NCBI GenBank assembly: GCA_036984305.1
Contig: BQWY01000001.1
Location: 1,240,001 to 1,304,000 of the forward strand
Length of the DNA: 64,000 nucleotides
Origin: Nitrospira sp.
GTDB lineage: Bacteria > Nitrospirota > Nitrospiria > Nitrospirales > Nitrospiraceae
Reading direction: 5' to 3'
A program made the position numbers and the translations under genes. The notes under the pieces are model-generated. The model saw only the letters and a list, made by a program, of their open reading frames with translations. It was not told where the DNA came from and did no database searches. Positions 17,709 through 26,977 of this stretch are shown here, piece after piece (position 1 is the first letter of the stretch; each line of letters begins with the position of its first letter).

Positions 17709-18020
17709 ACCCAGCACTCCAATTCGCTCATCCGGCGTAGCCCTCTTTCTTGCCGGCGGCGGAGAAAACACCTCAAGAGATCCTATCTTCGCTCTCTCTG
17801 ATCCGGCTGCGGCCGATCGGCAAAGCACTGCGTCTAGACCATCACTACAGAATGTTCGTGTTGGCGTCGGTGCGGTTTTGCCGGTACGCAGGCCCTTGAA
17901 AGACGGCCCAACTCGCTTGGATCATGGCACTATCCATAGGCGCGAAATAGTGCTTGACCAAACGGGGCCTTCGAGCGCTACATTCATCTATTATCGTTAA
18001 GTAAGAAGGAGGCGAGCATC
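17709..18020. other. intergenic stretch with only the ferredoxin ribosome site
   Basis: About 310 bases with no gene that I can support. The last bases hold a strong AAGGAGG ribosome site for the ferredoxin. No clear promoter pair with normal spacing was found. Confidence 0.4.
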
Positions 18021-18368
18021 ATGTCACTGCTGATTACTGCCGAATGTATCAACTGTGGAGCCTGTCTGCCAGAATGTCCGAACGAGGCCATCTTCGAAAC
18101 TCGTGGCGACGCGGAATCGAAGGGGAATCATGTGGGCGACGGCCAGGGAGAGGGAAACGATATCTACGTGATTACGCACGATCGTTGTACCGAATGTGTC
18201 GGCCATTTTGACGAACCTCAATGCGCAGCGGTCTGTCCAGTCGACAATTGTTGTATTTCCGATCCAGCCTATCCGGAGACGACGGGTGTCCTGCTGGAAA
18301 AGGCGAAGACACTTAACCCTGACAAGGAGATCGATCCAGCAAAGGTTTGGAGCGGCGTGCGGAACTGA
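18021..18368 (+). CDS. 2[4Fe-4S] ferredoxin (YfhL-type)
   Basis: A small cytoplasmic electron carrier of 115 residues. Cluster 1 is the classical CINCGACLPECP (Cys9, 12, 15, 19). Cluster 2 is CTECVGHFDEPQCAAVCP with the long loop typical of YfhL/alvin-type ferredoxins, followed by an extra Cys pair. A charged insert of about 25 residues between the clusters is longer than usual. The start is fixed by AAGGAGG seven bases upstream. No redox partner is adjacent. Confidence 0.9.
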   Translation: MSLLITAECINCGACLPECPNEAIFETRGDAESKGNHVGDGQGEGNDIYVITHDRCTECVGHFDEPQCAAVCPVDNCCISDPAYPETTGVLLEKAKTLNPDKEIDPAKVWSGVRN

Positions 18369-18499
18369 TTAGTTCCGTTTCAGCTTCCGCTCCACGGGTT
18401 AGGATTCTGAGAATGCCGCCGGCACAGCGTTTCTCAGATGATGGACGAAGAGAAGAACGTAGACCGATGTGTGCGTGGGCATGACCGAACCGATTAGGC

Positions 18500-18802
18500 A
18501 TGGCTGACAAAAAACCAAAAGCCATTTCCAATGCCACTGTCATTAAGGCGTTAGCTAAGGTGTTTGCTTTCCAAGCCATCGAGATCAGCCTCTTGCGCTC
18601 CCATGCTGGTATATCTGATGCCAATTGGAAGGCGCTCAAGACCGAAGCCTTTAAGAAAACGTACGCGAAGGAGCGCTCGTTTTATGAGGATCGCTTGACG
18701 GGGGCATTCGCTTTGGAGCGCCTTTCCCAGTCCGAACGCGAGACAAGACTGCTTGAACTCTGGCTCAAACAGAGTGAGGATTTTCCCAAAGACGAACCCT
18801 GA
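18500..18802 (+). CDS. small hypothetical protein
   Basis: A 100-residue basic, helical protein with no signal peptide or known motif. The ribosome site is weak. It sits between the ferredoxin and a putative secreted protein in an accessory region. Composition looks protein-like (even use of Lys, Glu, Leu, Ala), but I cannot assign a role. Confidence 0.45.
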   Translation: MADKKPKAISNATVIKALAKVFAFQAIEISLLRSHAGISDANWKALKTEAFKKTYAKERSFYEDRLTGAFALERLSQSERETRLLELWLKQSEDFPKDEP

Positions 18803-18908
18803 GTCGGTGCGCTCTTTCCTGCGAGCGATGCCAGCCGTCTGAAATAGGTTCTGACACGGGCGAGCGTGGAACCCGCGCGTCAATCGGCGACGAGGCGCAG
18901 GAGCGAAG

Positions 18909-19598
18909 ATGACGACAAAAGAGGGTAGTTCTTCTGCCCGTGCGACGCCGCCTCTGTTCATCCTGGTTCTCTTTCTGCTCGGTTCGTGTGTGCTCCCCTC
19001 ATTCAATCTGACTCGAAGTCAAGGCTACGCTGCAGGCGGAGGGGAGACGAAGCTTCAGCGCACATCGACACAGTTCATCGCGGCGTTGGGTGATCCACGT
19101 GCGAACTCCGGGAACGGCGCACAATCGTGGGGCCTGTGGCCTCTGGACCCGGGTCCTCGGGGCGTCGAGCTGGACAGCTATCAACGGTTGAAGGAGGCGG
19201 GCGGCGTCGCCCCGGCTCGCTGGACATTCGACGGCACGGACTGGTGGCTGGAGGAACACGGCTTGATCATGGAGCAGCCGACCTTTCCACTCCCATCCGG
19301 CAAATATGTGGTCACGGGTGCCCGCGACGTGACGACTGTGCTGACCATTCATCCCGCCGACAGCAATGGGAACAGGCGCTGGGAGCTCGATAAAGGCGCG
19401 ACGCTCTATGACGTGACGCACCTGGCCTGCCGCTCCGCGCGCTATACACCGGCAGAGGGTGGTGGTTCGTGCTCGCCGGCAAACGCGCAGAAGACTGCGT
19501 TTCCAGTTGCACCAGGAGGAGCGATGCCTCCGGTCGAGGGCTGCAGGAAGCAGGACTATGCGGTTCTCATCGTGATCGGCGTAGGTGTGGAAGACTGA
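18909..19598 (+). CDS. putative secreted lipoprotein of unknown function
   Basis: A 229-residue protein with a hydrophobic N-terminal segment ending in LLGSC at about residues 23-27, which could be a lipobox. The mature part has a conserved-looking core with WTFDGTDWWLEEHGL and PSGKYVVTGARDVTTVLTIHP, several Trp and Cys residues, and a C-terminal Cys region that could form disulfides. I do not recognise the family. GAGCGAAG precedes the ATG. Confidence 0.6.
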   Translation: MTTKEGSSSARATPPLFILVLFLLGSCVLPSFNLTRSQGYAAGGGETKLQRTSTQFIAALGDPRANSGNGAQSWGLWPLDPGPRGVELDSYQRLKEAGGVAPARWTFDGTDWWLEEHGLIMEQPTFPLPSGKYVVTGARDVTTVLTIHPADSNGNRRWELDKGATLYDVTHLACRSARYTPAEGGGSCSPANAQKTAFPVAPGGAMPPVEGCRKQDYAVLIVIGVGVED

Positions 19599-20142
19599 AC
19601 ACCGGTGACGACGGATTACATGAAGCGCCTATCATCCCTCTTAACCAGACCTTATCTCAAAATTGCTACATCAACAGTGGTGGGATGGTGTTCGTGGAGC
19701 TCGGTCGGCTGGCGAGTGGTGAGCCGCGCCCGCCTCGCCCTGATGCGGTGATGTGGGGCACGCCGGCTGACGTGCTCGGATTGGCGGGTCGCCTCCGGGA
19801 GTAGGTCGGATCGGCGACCAGCAGCGGGTCTGGCCTGCTGGCCTCAGCCTCCGCCATGGCAAAGGCTGGTGGACTCATCCCTTCCAAGAAAGGAGAGGAG
19901 GGCGGGGACACACCGCTCGAAAGCTTGTCCCCGCTCGGAGTCTTCCGTCACGGTGTCAGGCTCTACACAATTATGAGATAGGTTCTAGTTATTTAGCCAC
20001 GTTCCTTCCGCCAGTCCGACCAGGATCGCCGCTTTTATATTCGGATTGTCCTGTTGTCTGGCCAATTCGAGCCCCATAGTTGGTTGTCGATTTTCCTGCA
20101 TGCGTCTCGGCTAGTGCGCAATAGGCCGGAGCCCTGGCATAG
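19599..20142. other. gene-poor stretch with one hairpin
   Basis: No supported gene across about 540 bases. A short minus-strand frame near 19666-19911 lacks a ribosome site and is proline-rich noise. The only clear structure is GCGGGGACA (19902-19910) pairing with TGTCCCCGC (19926-19934), a possible terminator hairpin for the toxin-antitoxin operon reading leftward. Confidence 0.4.
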
Positions 20143-20400
20143 TCAGCGATACGCGTCTTTTCGGTGTGCAATGTGCACGACATCAACAGTTGTCTCCGTG
20201 AACCCATACACAATGTGGTACTTGCCCACGCGAAGGCGGCGCAGCGGATTCAGTTGACCCTTGAGTGGGATGCCGAGTAGGGGATCAGTCGCGATGTCAC
20301 GGAGGGCTTCCTTGATCGCGTCTCGAAAGAGTGGCGCAATGGACGCGACGGCCTTCGCTGCTCGCTTCGAGAGCCTAACGTCTTTTTGCTTTTTGGCCAC
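20143..20400 (-). CDS. RelE/ParE-superfamily toxin
   Basis: An 85-residue basic protein with the RelE fold pattern: N-terminal Lys/Arg helices, LKGQLNPLRRLRVGKYHIVYG, and a closing hydrophobic strand VDVVHIAHRKDAYR. RelE-type toxins are ribosome-dependent mRNA interferases; ParE-type ones target gyrase, and the sequence does not decide which. The start is GTG at 20400, inside the end of the antitoxin gene (26-base overlap), the usual arrangement of an antitoxin-first operon. Confidence 0.88.
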   Translation of the reverse strand: MAKKQKDVRLSKRAAKAVASIAPLFRDAIKEALRDIATDPLLGIPLKGQLNPLRRLRVGKYHIVYGFTETTVDVVHIAHRKDAYR

Positions 20401-20665
20401 GGACCGGCTCGCCGAAAACTTCCTCGAAGTTTACTGACTTGCCACGGCGCAGCTGATCCAAGCCCTCGCGGATGCCCGTGAGTTCTTCGGAACTCGCCGC
20501 GACATCGAGCGTTTCCTGCCAGCTTTCCAGTTCGGCATGGCTCATCAGCACGGCGGCAGGCAGACCTTGCCGGGTGATAATAAAGCGCACCATGCGCTTG
20601 GAAGACTGATCAACAAGGTCGGGCAGATTCGCCCGCGCTTCAGAGATTGGTAAGGTCTTGGTCAT
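20375..20665 (-). CDS. Phd/YefM-family antitoxin
   Basis: A 96-residue protein whose N-terminus (LPISEARANLPDLVDQ) matches the Phd/YefM DNA-binding domain and whose Glu-rich C-terminus would wrap the toxin. ATG at 20665 is preceded by GGAGGG, which fixes the start; upstream in-frame codons belong to the promoter. It probably autoregulates through the inverted repeat at 20686-20703. Confidence 0.88.
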   Translation of the reverse strand: MTKTLPISEARANLPDLVDQSSKRMVRFIITRQGLPAAVLMSHAELESWQETLDVAASSEELTGIREGLDQLRRGKSVNFEEVFGEPVRGQKAKRR

Positions 20666-20685
20666 GGCGCCCTCCAGGAATGTGT

Positions 20686-20703
20686 TGTACGAAATTATGT
20701 ACA
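20686..20703 (-). promoter_or_regulatory. inverted repeat in the antitoxin promoter, candidate operator
   Basis: TGTAC (20686-20690) and GTACA (20699-20703) are separated by GAAATTAT, 21 bases upstream of the antitoxin start. Phd/YefM antitoxins bind short palindromes of this kind to repress their own operon. Confidence 0.5.
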
Positions 20704-21477
20704 TGCACGTCCATCCTTGTCAAGCGTGCTAGACAACCCTGACGTTCGGGATTCTGTGATCAACACAACACAGTAAAGATGAAAGCGAGGCCCTCGGCTA
20801 ACGAGACGAGGAACGGCACCCAAGCCAGTCGAGGGATATTTGTGCCCATCGTCCTCTATCGACCGACTCGTGGAGATTTCGCTCCATGGGCGGTTCCCCG
20901 CCGTGAACGACAGTTCAAACGCGGGAGCCATGCAAGGGAGGAAGCTCTCAATGCTGAGAAATGCTACAACCAGAGCGCTGGGTGCTGATGCATTTCTCCC
21001 CTCCGGTCAGAACCGGTCGAGATGTCAATGAGAGGGTATCGTCCCAAAAATTCTTCCGTGCTCCTAAGAATCGGTCCCTTCCTACCTCAGGCTGTCACGC
21101 ATACTCCCTGGTCCAATTTTCGCAGGAGACGAAGTACCCGCGAGCATTCTCGTGGGAACTGGTAATCCCATGCCGTCGTGACCACACTTGCAGGTTTAAA
21201 GTGGTTGCTGCCTCACAATAGGGAGGGCTGCCAGGAAAACATGCTGAGACCGTACCCCGGCTCCTTTCCGGTGGCGGTAGCTCTGCGTAAGGCCGCGGAC
21301 AACGCTGTCATCGATGCTGCAGCCCTGGAGGCACCATGCAAGGGCACCGCCAACTACGACGACACGGTGCACCGCCTTCCGGAGTTCAGGAATCAGTTCG
21401 CTGCGTCACCCAGCGCCGCGGAATTGCCGGCAAGTTTCTCGCTGGGTTATGTGGAGAGCCAATTATGAACTCGTTAC
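20704..21477. other. long non-coding or decayed stretch
   Basis: About 770 bases with no intact gene. It contains, at 20864-20901, a diverged copy of the sequence just after tRNA-Ala (CGACTCG, then CGCTCCATGG and CGGTTCCCCGC). A 96-residue frame at 21178-21468 has no ribosome site or recognisable motif and may be decayed coding sequence. Confidence 0.4.
20864..20901. repeat. diverged second copy of the tRNA-Ala 3' flank
   Basis: The 38 bases resemble 17295-17333 (CGACTCG, then CGCTCCATGG, then CGGTTCCCCGC) with a few changes and one indel, but the arms no longer form a perfect hairpin. The two copies bracket a 3.5-kb stretch that carries the GIY-YIG gene and the toxin-antitoxin pair. Confidence 0.45.
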
Positions 21478-21710
21478 TCCCAGGTTGACGGCAAGGTTCA
21501 CGTCACCATTCGCACCGATGGCCCGGCCAAAGGGGAGGCCATCGACTCACCGGTGAGCCGGTGTTGACGCAAGTACTCGCCGGCAGACTGTCGGTCGACC
21601 GTGCCATGACTGATGGGTTGATCGTTATCGATGGAAACGAGAGTGAGAAGACGGCTATTCGCCACGCGCTGAAAGCGACGTCCATGACTAGCAGAATCAG
21701 TAAGCGGTAA
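21478..21710 (+). pseudogene. frameshifted gene remnant before the arylsulfatase
   Basis: Two adjacent frames look like successive parts of one protein: VHVTIRTDGPAKGEAIDSP, then after a frameshift near 21555 PVLTQVLAGRLSVDRAMTDG and LIVIDGNESEKTAIRHAL, ending at TAA 21708-21710. The second part resembles the tail of SCP2-like domains, where a helix LAGRLS is followed by a GLIVIDG strand, but this is only an impression. It lies 45 bases before the arylsulfatase start. Confidence 0.35.
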
Positions 21711-21755
21711 ATCTACATCCACTTTGATCATCGTACTATGCGGGGGGATCCAATC

Positions 21756-24200
21756 ATGAAACTGAAATACTTGATCCTATCCACTATGTTGACAATCGGT
21801 CTTGGTCAGTCTGTCATGGCAGCAGACGAAGCCAAACCCGCCACCGAGGCGGTGGCTGGTGACAGAGTTGATCTCATGCGCGGCTTCCAGGGCAAGATCG
21901 AGCTCGACGTCCGCGATTCCAAACCGGACTGGAAGCCCTTCATTCCCCCAAAGGCGCCCGAAGGAGCCCCCAATATCCTCTTCATTCTGTACGACGACAC
22001 GGGCCAGGCGGCCTGGTCGCCCTACGGTGGCCGCATCAGCATGCCGACACTCGACAAACTCGCCGCCGATGGGTTGACCTACACCAATTGGCATACCACC
22101 TCTCTGTGCTCGCCGACACGCTCCACGCTGCTGACCGGCCGCACCCACTGGATCAACGGGTATGCCAATGTCGCCGAAGGTGCGGAGGGATTCCCGGGCT
22201 ACAGCACCCGCTTTCCCAAAGAGGTCACGACCATTGCCGAAGTGTTGCAGGCCAATGGCTACGCTACCTTGTGGCTCGGCAAGAACCACAATGTGCCGGA
22301 AGTTGACGTGGCACCGGGCGCGTATCGCGGCGAGTGGCCGTTGCAGAAGGGGTGGGACCGCTTCTACGGCTTCCTCGGCGGCGAGACCAACCAGTGGTAT
22401 CCGTTCCTGACCAAGGACAACGATTTCATCGACCCGCCGTACAAACCTGAGGATGGCTACCACCTGTCCAAGGATCTCGTTGATCAGGCAATCGAGATGC
22501 TCCGTAACAAGAACGCCTCCAACCCGTCCAGGCCCTTCTTCATGTGGTTCAATCCTGGCGCCAACCATGCGCCACACCAGGCTCCCAAGGAATGGATAGC
22601 GAAATACAAGGGCAAATTCGACGACGGTTACGACGCCTATCGCGTATGGGTAACCAAACGCATGAAAGAGAGGGGAATCATCCCCCAAAATACCGTCAAC
22701 ACCGCCGTCAATCCTCTTCCGAAAGACGTGGCCAACCCGTTGGATTACGTACGTCCCTGGGATTCCCTGAACGACCAGGAAAAGCAGCTCTTCAACCGCA
22801 TGGCAGAGGTCTGGGCGGCCTATTCATCTTACACGGACCATCAGATCGGCCGTGTCATCGACTACCTGAAGGAGACAGGCCAGTACGAAAACACCCTCAT
22901 CATCTACGCTGCGGACAACGGCACCTCCGGAGAGGGCTCGCCCAATGGTTCGGTGAACGAGAACAAGTTTTTCAATAGCTTTCCGGACAGTCTCGAAGAC
23001 AACATGAAGTACATAGACAAGCTAGGCGGCCCCGACACCTACGAACACTTCCCGACCGGCTGGGCTGCGGCCTTCTCAGCGCCGTACAAATTCTTCAAGC
23101 GCTACTCAGAGTACGAGGGGGGTACCGCGGATCCGCTGGTTATCAGCTGGCCCAAAGGCATCAAGGCACGCGGCGAGCTGCGCCACCAGTACCACCATTC
23201 AACGGATATCGTGCCGACGCTGCTCGAAATCACTGGCCTCAAAATGCCTGAGTTCAATCACGGCGTGAAGCAGTACCCGGTCTACGGTGTTTCCATGGCC
23301 TACACGTTTGATGCCAAACCGGACGACCCAACGAAGAAACGTGTCCAGATCTACGAGATGTTCGGCACGCGGGGCATCTGGAAGGACGGCTGGCACGCGG
23401 CCTCCGTGCACGTACCGCTGGGCGGTAAGGGCCACTTCGACAAGGACGAATGGGAGCTCTACAACATGGCGGAGGACCGCTCGCAGTCCAACAACCTCGC
23501 CGACAAGTACCCGGACAAGCTGAAGGAGCTCAAAGACCTCTGGATGCAACAGGCGAAAGAGAACAACGTGTTGCCACTGGACGATCGCCTTGCTGTAGAA
23601 ATTATAACAACCCCGCGCCCCACCGGGGAACCTCCCCGCGACACCTACAAATATTACCCGGATACGGAACCTGTACCGGAAGGCGTGGCGGTCAACGCGC
23701 GCGGTCGTTCGTACAAGATCCTTGCCAACGTCGAGATCACCGACAAGACCGAAGGCGTGATCTTCGCTATGGGCTCCCGCTTCGGCGGCCATTCGCTGTT
23801 CATCAAGGACAAGAAGCTCTACTACGTGTACAACTTCCTCGGCATCAAGCCAGAGCAGGTGTTCGAGTCCAACGTGACACTGAAACCCGGTAAATACACG
23901 CTGGGTATGGATTTCGAGAAGACAGGTAAGGGCGAGCATGGCGAGTTCCTGGGCAAGACCAAGCTCTATGTCGACGACAAGGTGGTGGCGTCCGGCAAGA
24001 TGCGCACCCAGCCGGGCAAGTTCAGCTTCTCCGGTGAAGGCCTCTGCGTAGGATACGACAGCGAAGACGCGGTGAGTACGCTGTACAAGGCTCCGGGCAA
24101 GTTCACCGGCGGTAAGATCCAGGGCGTTGCGGTATCGGTCAAGGGCGAGCCCTACGTGAACATCGAAGCCGAAGCCAAGCGCATGATGATGAAGTGGTGA
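21756..24200 (+). CDS. periplasmic arylsulfatase (formylglycine-dependent sulfatase)
   Basis: An 814-residue sulfatase with an N-terminal signal peptide (cut after SVMA, residue 22). The active-site sequence LCSPTRSTLLTGR places Cys118 in the CxPxR motif, which must be converted to formylglycine by a maturase not encoded here. Asp80 and Asp81 in LYDDTG, and AADNG later, are calcium ligands. After the sulfatase domain (about residues 70-590) comes a beta-rich C-terminal domain of about 200 residues, an extension seen in large bacterial arylsulfatases. Start at ATG 21756 has a GGGGGGA ribosome site. Substrate unknown. Confidence 0.93.
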   Translation: MKLKYLILSTMLTIGLGQSVMAADEAKPATEAVAGDRVDLMRGFQGKIELDVRDSKPDWKPFIPPKAPEGAPNILFILYDDTGQAAWSPYGGRISMPTLDKLAADGLTYTNWHTTSLCSPTRSTLLTGRTHWINGYANVAEGAEGFPGYSTRFPKEVTTIAEVLQANGYATLWLGKNHNVPEVDVAPGAYRGEWPLQKGWDRFYGFLGGETNQWYPFLTKDNDFIDPPYKPEDGYHLSKDLVDQAIEMLRNKNASNPSRPFFMWFNPGANHAPHQAPKEWIAKYKGKFDDGYDAYRVWVTKRMKERGIIPQNTVNTAVNPLPKDVANPLDYVRPWDSLNDQEKQLFNRMAEVWAAYSSYTDHQIGRVIDYLKETGQYENTLIIYAADNGTSGEGSPNGSVNENKFFNSFPDSLEDNMKYIDKLGGPDTYEHFPTGWAAAFSAPYKFFKRYSEYEGGTADPLVISWPKGIKARGELRHQYHHSTDIVPTLLEITGLKMPEFNHGVKQYPVYGVSMAYTFDAKPDDPTKKRVQIYEMFGTRGIWKDGWHAASVHVPLGGKGHFDKDEWELYNMAEDRSQSNNLADKYPDKLKELKDLWMQQAKENNVLPLDDRLAVEIITTPRPTGEPPRDTYKYYPDTEPVPEGVAVNARGRSYKILANVEITDKTEGVIFAMGSRFGGHSLFIKDKKLYYVYNFLGIKPEQVFESNVTLKPGKYTLGMDFEKTGKGEHGEFLGKTKLYVDDKVVASGKMRTQPGKFSFSGEGLCVGYDSEDAVSTLYKAPGKFTGGKIQGVAVSVKGEPYVNIEAEAKRMMMKW

Positions 24201-24289
24201 TCTACTCCCAACCAAGGCAGAAAAGCCATCCATTCGGATCGCCTTTATGGGAGTTGGCATGACAGGTTCCGTCCCGCTTTTCGAACTAA

Positions 24290-24564
24290 GGCAAACCGGT
24301 TGGCGTCAACTCGCACACTAGCCGCCCCATCGCCGCGTCCGGCAATTCGGACGGGAACCTGGCGATGCGTCAGTGGGCCTGTGCAGAGTCTGGCGCGCGA
24401 TGCTGCCTCTACGTGCATCATACCGACGATGAGCGGGACTCGGTCTCCGATCGCCATCGCACGTTGGGCGGCTGGATAAGCGACTCGATAAAGCCCAAGC
24501 TCAAGGCTGGACGGTTGTTGACATGAAGCACGGTTGGAAACCGGTGGTCACCTTCGTCGATTAA
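24290..24564 (+). pseudogene. decayed HAD-family phosphatase (C-terminal remnant)
   Basis: The frame opening at 24290 reads GKPVGVNSHTSRPIAASGNS then DGNLAMRQW and LYVHHTDDERD, the conserved C-terminal half of HAD-superfamily phosphatases (GNSDGD motif IV). After a frameshift near 24455 the match continues as SHVGRLDKRLDKAQAQGWTV and ends VDMKHGWKPVVTFVD at TAA 24562. A stop lies just upstream and the N-terminal half with the nucleophile Asp motif is absent. HAD phosphatases of this type occur beside arylsulfatases, so this is probably a former operon partner. Confidence 0.75.
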
Positions 24565-24568
24565 TTCG

Positions 24569-25543
24569 ATGGCTAGGTTGATTGTGTGGCCTCATCGATT
24601 CTCCAAGCGAAGGCTGCTTCTAACGCTCGCGTTTGTGGCATTGTGCACGACGGACGTCCTGGCTCAGCGCGCGGAGACGCCGATCGTAGGGCACTACCCT
24701 GGTGGCCACGTCGGATTGAGAGGGGGCGCGACCCCGCCTGAAGGTAGCACGGGCGCCTTCAACTTCTTCCGTTACAATCATCCCGGTGACTTGAAGAATG
24801 CCAACGGAGGCACCATCCAAAGCGTGAATAAGGACGTGTTTGTCAACATCACCGGCGCGCAATGGAGCACGAAATACAAATTCTTCGGCATGAATTATGG
24901 CGGGCTCCTAGCGGTTCCTTTCAACAACATCTACAATCGTGCTTCAGGGCAGAGCACGGAGGCCAGTGGTTTCTCACTCGGTGACGTAGTCTTCTCTCCA
25001 TTGATCTTATTCGGTAAGCAGGAGAACTTCGACTATCAAGTCGGACTGGCCGTTTGGGCTCCCTCGGGTACGTTTTCCCCGGGCGCGAGCACAAACCACG
25101 GATCCGGCTTTTGGGAACTCCTGTACTCCGTCGGAGGCGTCTATTACCCCGATGGCAAACGGAATTCATTCGCCATTTCCTCCGTGGTGCGGATCGAGCA
25201 AAACTTTAAGCAACGGCACACAGACATTCATGTTGGCGACGACGTCGTCATGGATTGGGGAATCAGCGGCCCGTTGCTGGCATTTGGTGAGACATTCAAG
25301 CACGTGTTCGACATCGGGGTCTCGGGGTTCGCCACCACGCAGTTCACTCGTGAGACAGGAATGAATGCGGCCTTGAACACCAGTTTTTACCGCGTCTTCG
25401 GCGTCGGTCCCGAGATGAACTATTACATTCCCGCCTGGAACTTGAAATTTCTTTTCAGGCCGCAGTTCGAATTTGGCGCAAGAAATACGACACAAGGACA
25501 TACCTACTGGCTTGCCGTGAGCTATAAGTTCGGCCATCTGTGA
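24569..25543 (+). CDS. outer-membrane channel of the phenol-degradation (MetA/SphA-like) family
   Basis: A 324-residue protein with a signal peptide (cut after VLAQ near residue 33) and alternating hydrophobic beta strands ending in an aromatic-rich WLAVSYKFGHL, as outer-membrane barrels do. The pattern of GFSLGDVVFSPLILFG, then DYQVGLAVWAPSG and GSGFWELLYSVGG, fits the family called phenol degradation protein meta or SphA transporter. It starts four bases after the HAD remnant, and its stop overlaps the next gene. It probably supplies the arylsulfatase with aromatic substrate or takes up product; inference. Confidence 0.75.
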   Translation: MARLIVWPHRFSKRRLLLTLAFVALCTTDVLAQRAETPIVGHYPGGHVGLRGGATPPEGSTGAFNFFRYNHPGDLKNANGGTIQSVNKDVFVNITGAQWSTKYKFFGMNYGGLLAVPFNNIYNRASGQSTEASGFSLGDVVFSPLILFGKQENFDYQVGLAVWAPSGTFSPGASTNHGSGFWELLYSVGGVYYPDGKRNSFAISSVVRIEQNFKQRHTDIHVGDDVVMDWGISGPLLAFGETFKHVFDIGVSGFATTQFTRETGMNAALNTSFYRVFGVGPEMNYYIPAWNLKFLFRPQFEFGARNTTQGHTYWLAVSYKFGHL

Positions 25544-26790
25544 GGACCCGAATGATTCAACGCGTTCTGGTGTTTGGCATCGCCGCTATTGTATTCGGTC
25601 TTGCCGGGCCGATCCGTCCAGCGGATGCCGGTGTCAACGTCATGCAAAGGGGTGACAGCTACCTCGACCTTGCGATTCTCGTCGACTTACAGGCGCGTCA
25701 CGTTCAAAACGAAGTCTCCAATCTCGACATCAAGGATGGAGTCTTTTTTCGGCGTCTGCGGCCCTTTCTGTATGGGGCCATGAACCGGGATTGGCAGGGC
25801 ATCATCCAGATGGACTTCGGCAACGGATTTGAAGGTCAAGATGCCCAAGCGTCCATCAAGTGGGCGTATGGGGAATATCTGGGCTTTGAGTCCAATCAGC
25901 AAACGTCCCTCAAATTCGGCAGCTTCAAGCCGCCCTTTTCTCGTGAGTTTTTGACAATCGGCCCGCGGCTCCAGCAGATCGAACGCACGTCCGTGGGGAT
26001 CAACTGGTACGGGACACCCGACTATATGATCGGCGTGGGGCTGAATCGTATGACGCCCAGCCGCAAGGTGGCCTATGCGTTCTCGGGCGGCTCGATGAGC
26101 ATCAACCCTCGTGCCGATCGTATCTTCTTTCAAATGCCGCTCAACAATACGAGCAGCCAGAACAATTCCGGGTACTTGGTGGCGGCACGAGTCGATTACT
26201 ATCCGTGGGGCGAGATGCCGTTCGATCCAAAGCCGTTAGCGTCCGAGAATGCCTATAATCGAGGCGATTTTCGACATGCCGAATATTGGCGGCTGATGGT
26301 GAGCGGCGCGCTTTATGGCTGGTGGAATAGCAACAACAACAATCTGAGCAACAATACGGGGAATCCGAACGGCAACAGCAGTCTGACGACCGACCAGGAT
26401 GTTCGTAACGTCTATGGATTTGAGGCCAGCTCCGGCATTCGAGGCTACGGGTTTTCCGGCGACATTGAATACCAATATGTGCATAGCAAATTGCTGAATC
26501 AGGAATTCACCGGCGGGCTGTATGAAAGTGGACGATCCGGCCTGCACAAATTCTCGGTCAATGGCGGATACATGGTCTACAAGGACGAGTGGGAGGCCAC
26601 CGCGACCTTTTCGGTGCTTGATGCCAGCAACTTTGCGAGTACGTGGACCGGCACCACGCTGGGCGTTAACTGGTTCATCCGGCACTACGACATCCGTGTT
26701 ACGGCCAACTACACGTTCAACAATAACGCCAGCGGGATTACGGGGCAGTGGGAGAATGTTGCGCGAATTCAGACGCAGTTCTCCTGGTAA
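25540..26790 (+). CDS. OprP/OprO-like phosphate-selective porin
   Basis: A 416-residue outer-membrane barrel with a signal peptide (cut after PADAG) and the porin O/P core: FFRRLRPFLYG, then DWQGIIQMDF, SLKFGSFKPPFSREFL, and a terminal aromatic residue (Trp after FS). An Asn/Ser-rich loop near residues 262-285 is low complexity. It starts on the stop of the upstream barrel gene (GTGA at 25540), with ATG at 25552 as an alternative. Phosphate or another anion such as sulfate may be the substrate. Confidence 0.82.
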   Translation: MRTRMIQRVLVFGIAAIVFGLAGPIRPADAGVNVMQRGDSYLDLAILVDLQARHVQNEVSNLDIKDGVFFRRLRPFLYGAMNRDWQGIIQMDFGNGFEGQDAQASIKWAYGEYLGFESNQQTSLKFGSFKPPFSREFLTIGPRLQQIERTSVGINWYGTPDYMIGVGLNRMTPSRKVAYAFSGGSMSINPRADRIFFQMPLNNTSSQNNSGYLVAARVDYYPWGEMPFDPKPLASENAYNRGDFRHAEYWRLMVSGALYGWWNSNNNNLSNNTGNPNGNSSLTTDQDVRNVYGFEASSGIRGYGFSGDIEYQYVHSKLLNQEFTGGLYESGRSGLHKFSVNGGYMVYKDEWEATATFSVLDASNFASTWTGTTLGVNWFIRHYDIRVTANYTFNNNASGITGQWENVARIQTQFSW

Positions 26791-26799
26791 GCGAGTGCT

Positions 26800-26822
26800 C
26801 GTGAATTCCTGAGGGCTATGTA
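26800..26822 (+). repeat. 23-base direct repeat, copy 1 (after the porin gene)
   Basis: CGTGAATTCCTGAGGGCTATGT followed by A; the same 23 bases with one change recur at 28804-28826, right after the cupin gene. Both lie within ten or so bases of a stop codon. Confidence 0.45.
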
Positions 26823-26977
26823 CGGTCAGAAATGCCCTTGTTCTCACCACATGATTAACTCGCCTGATGGCCATAAGCTTCGCCACCTTGTCAGGCCAGT
26901 GCGCGCGGGGCAAACCTTTTAAGTCAGTCAACGTGTTCAGCGAGATGGGCAGTAATAAGGAATGGTACCCGTGCCCG

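Noticed and set aside
23199-24260. 353-codon minus-strand frame opposite the arylsulfatase
   Set aside because: Shadow; the sulfatase frame has signal peptide, CxPxR and calcium ligands.
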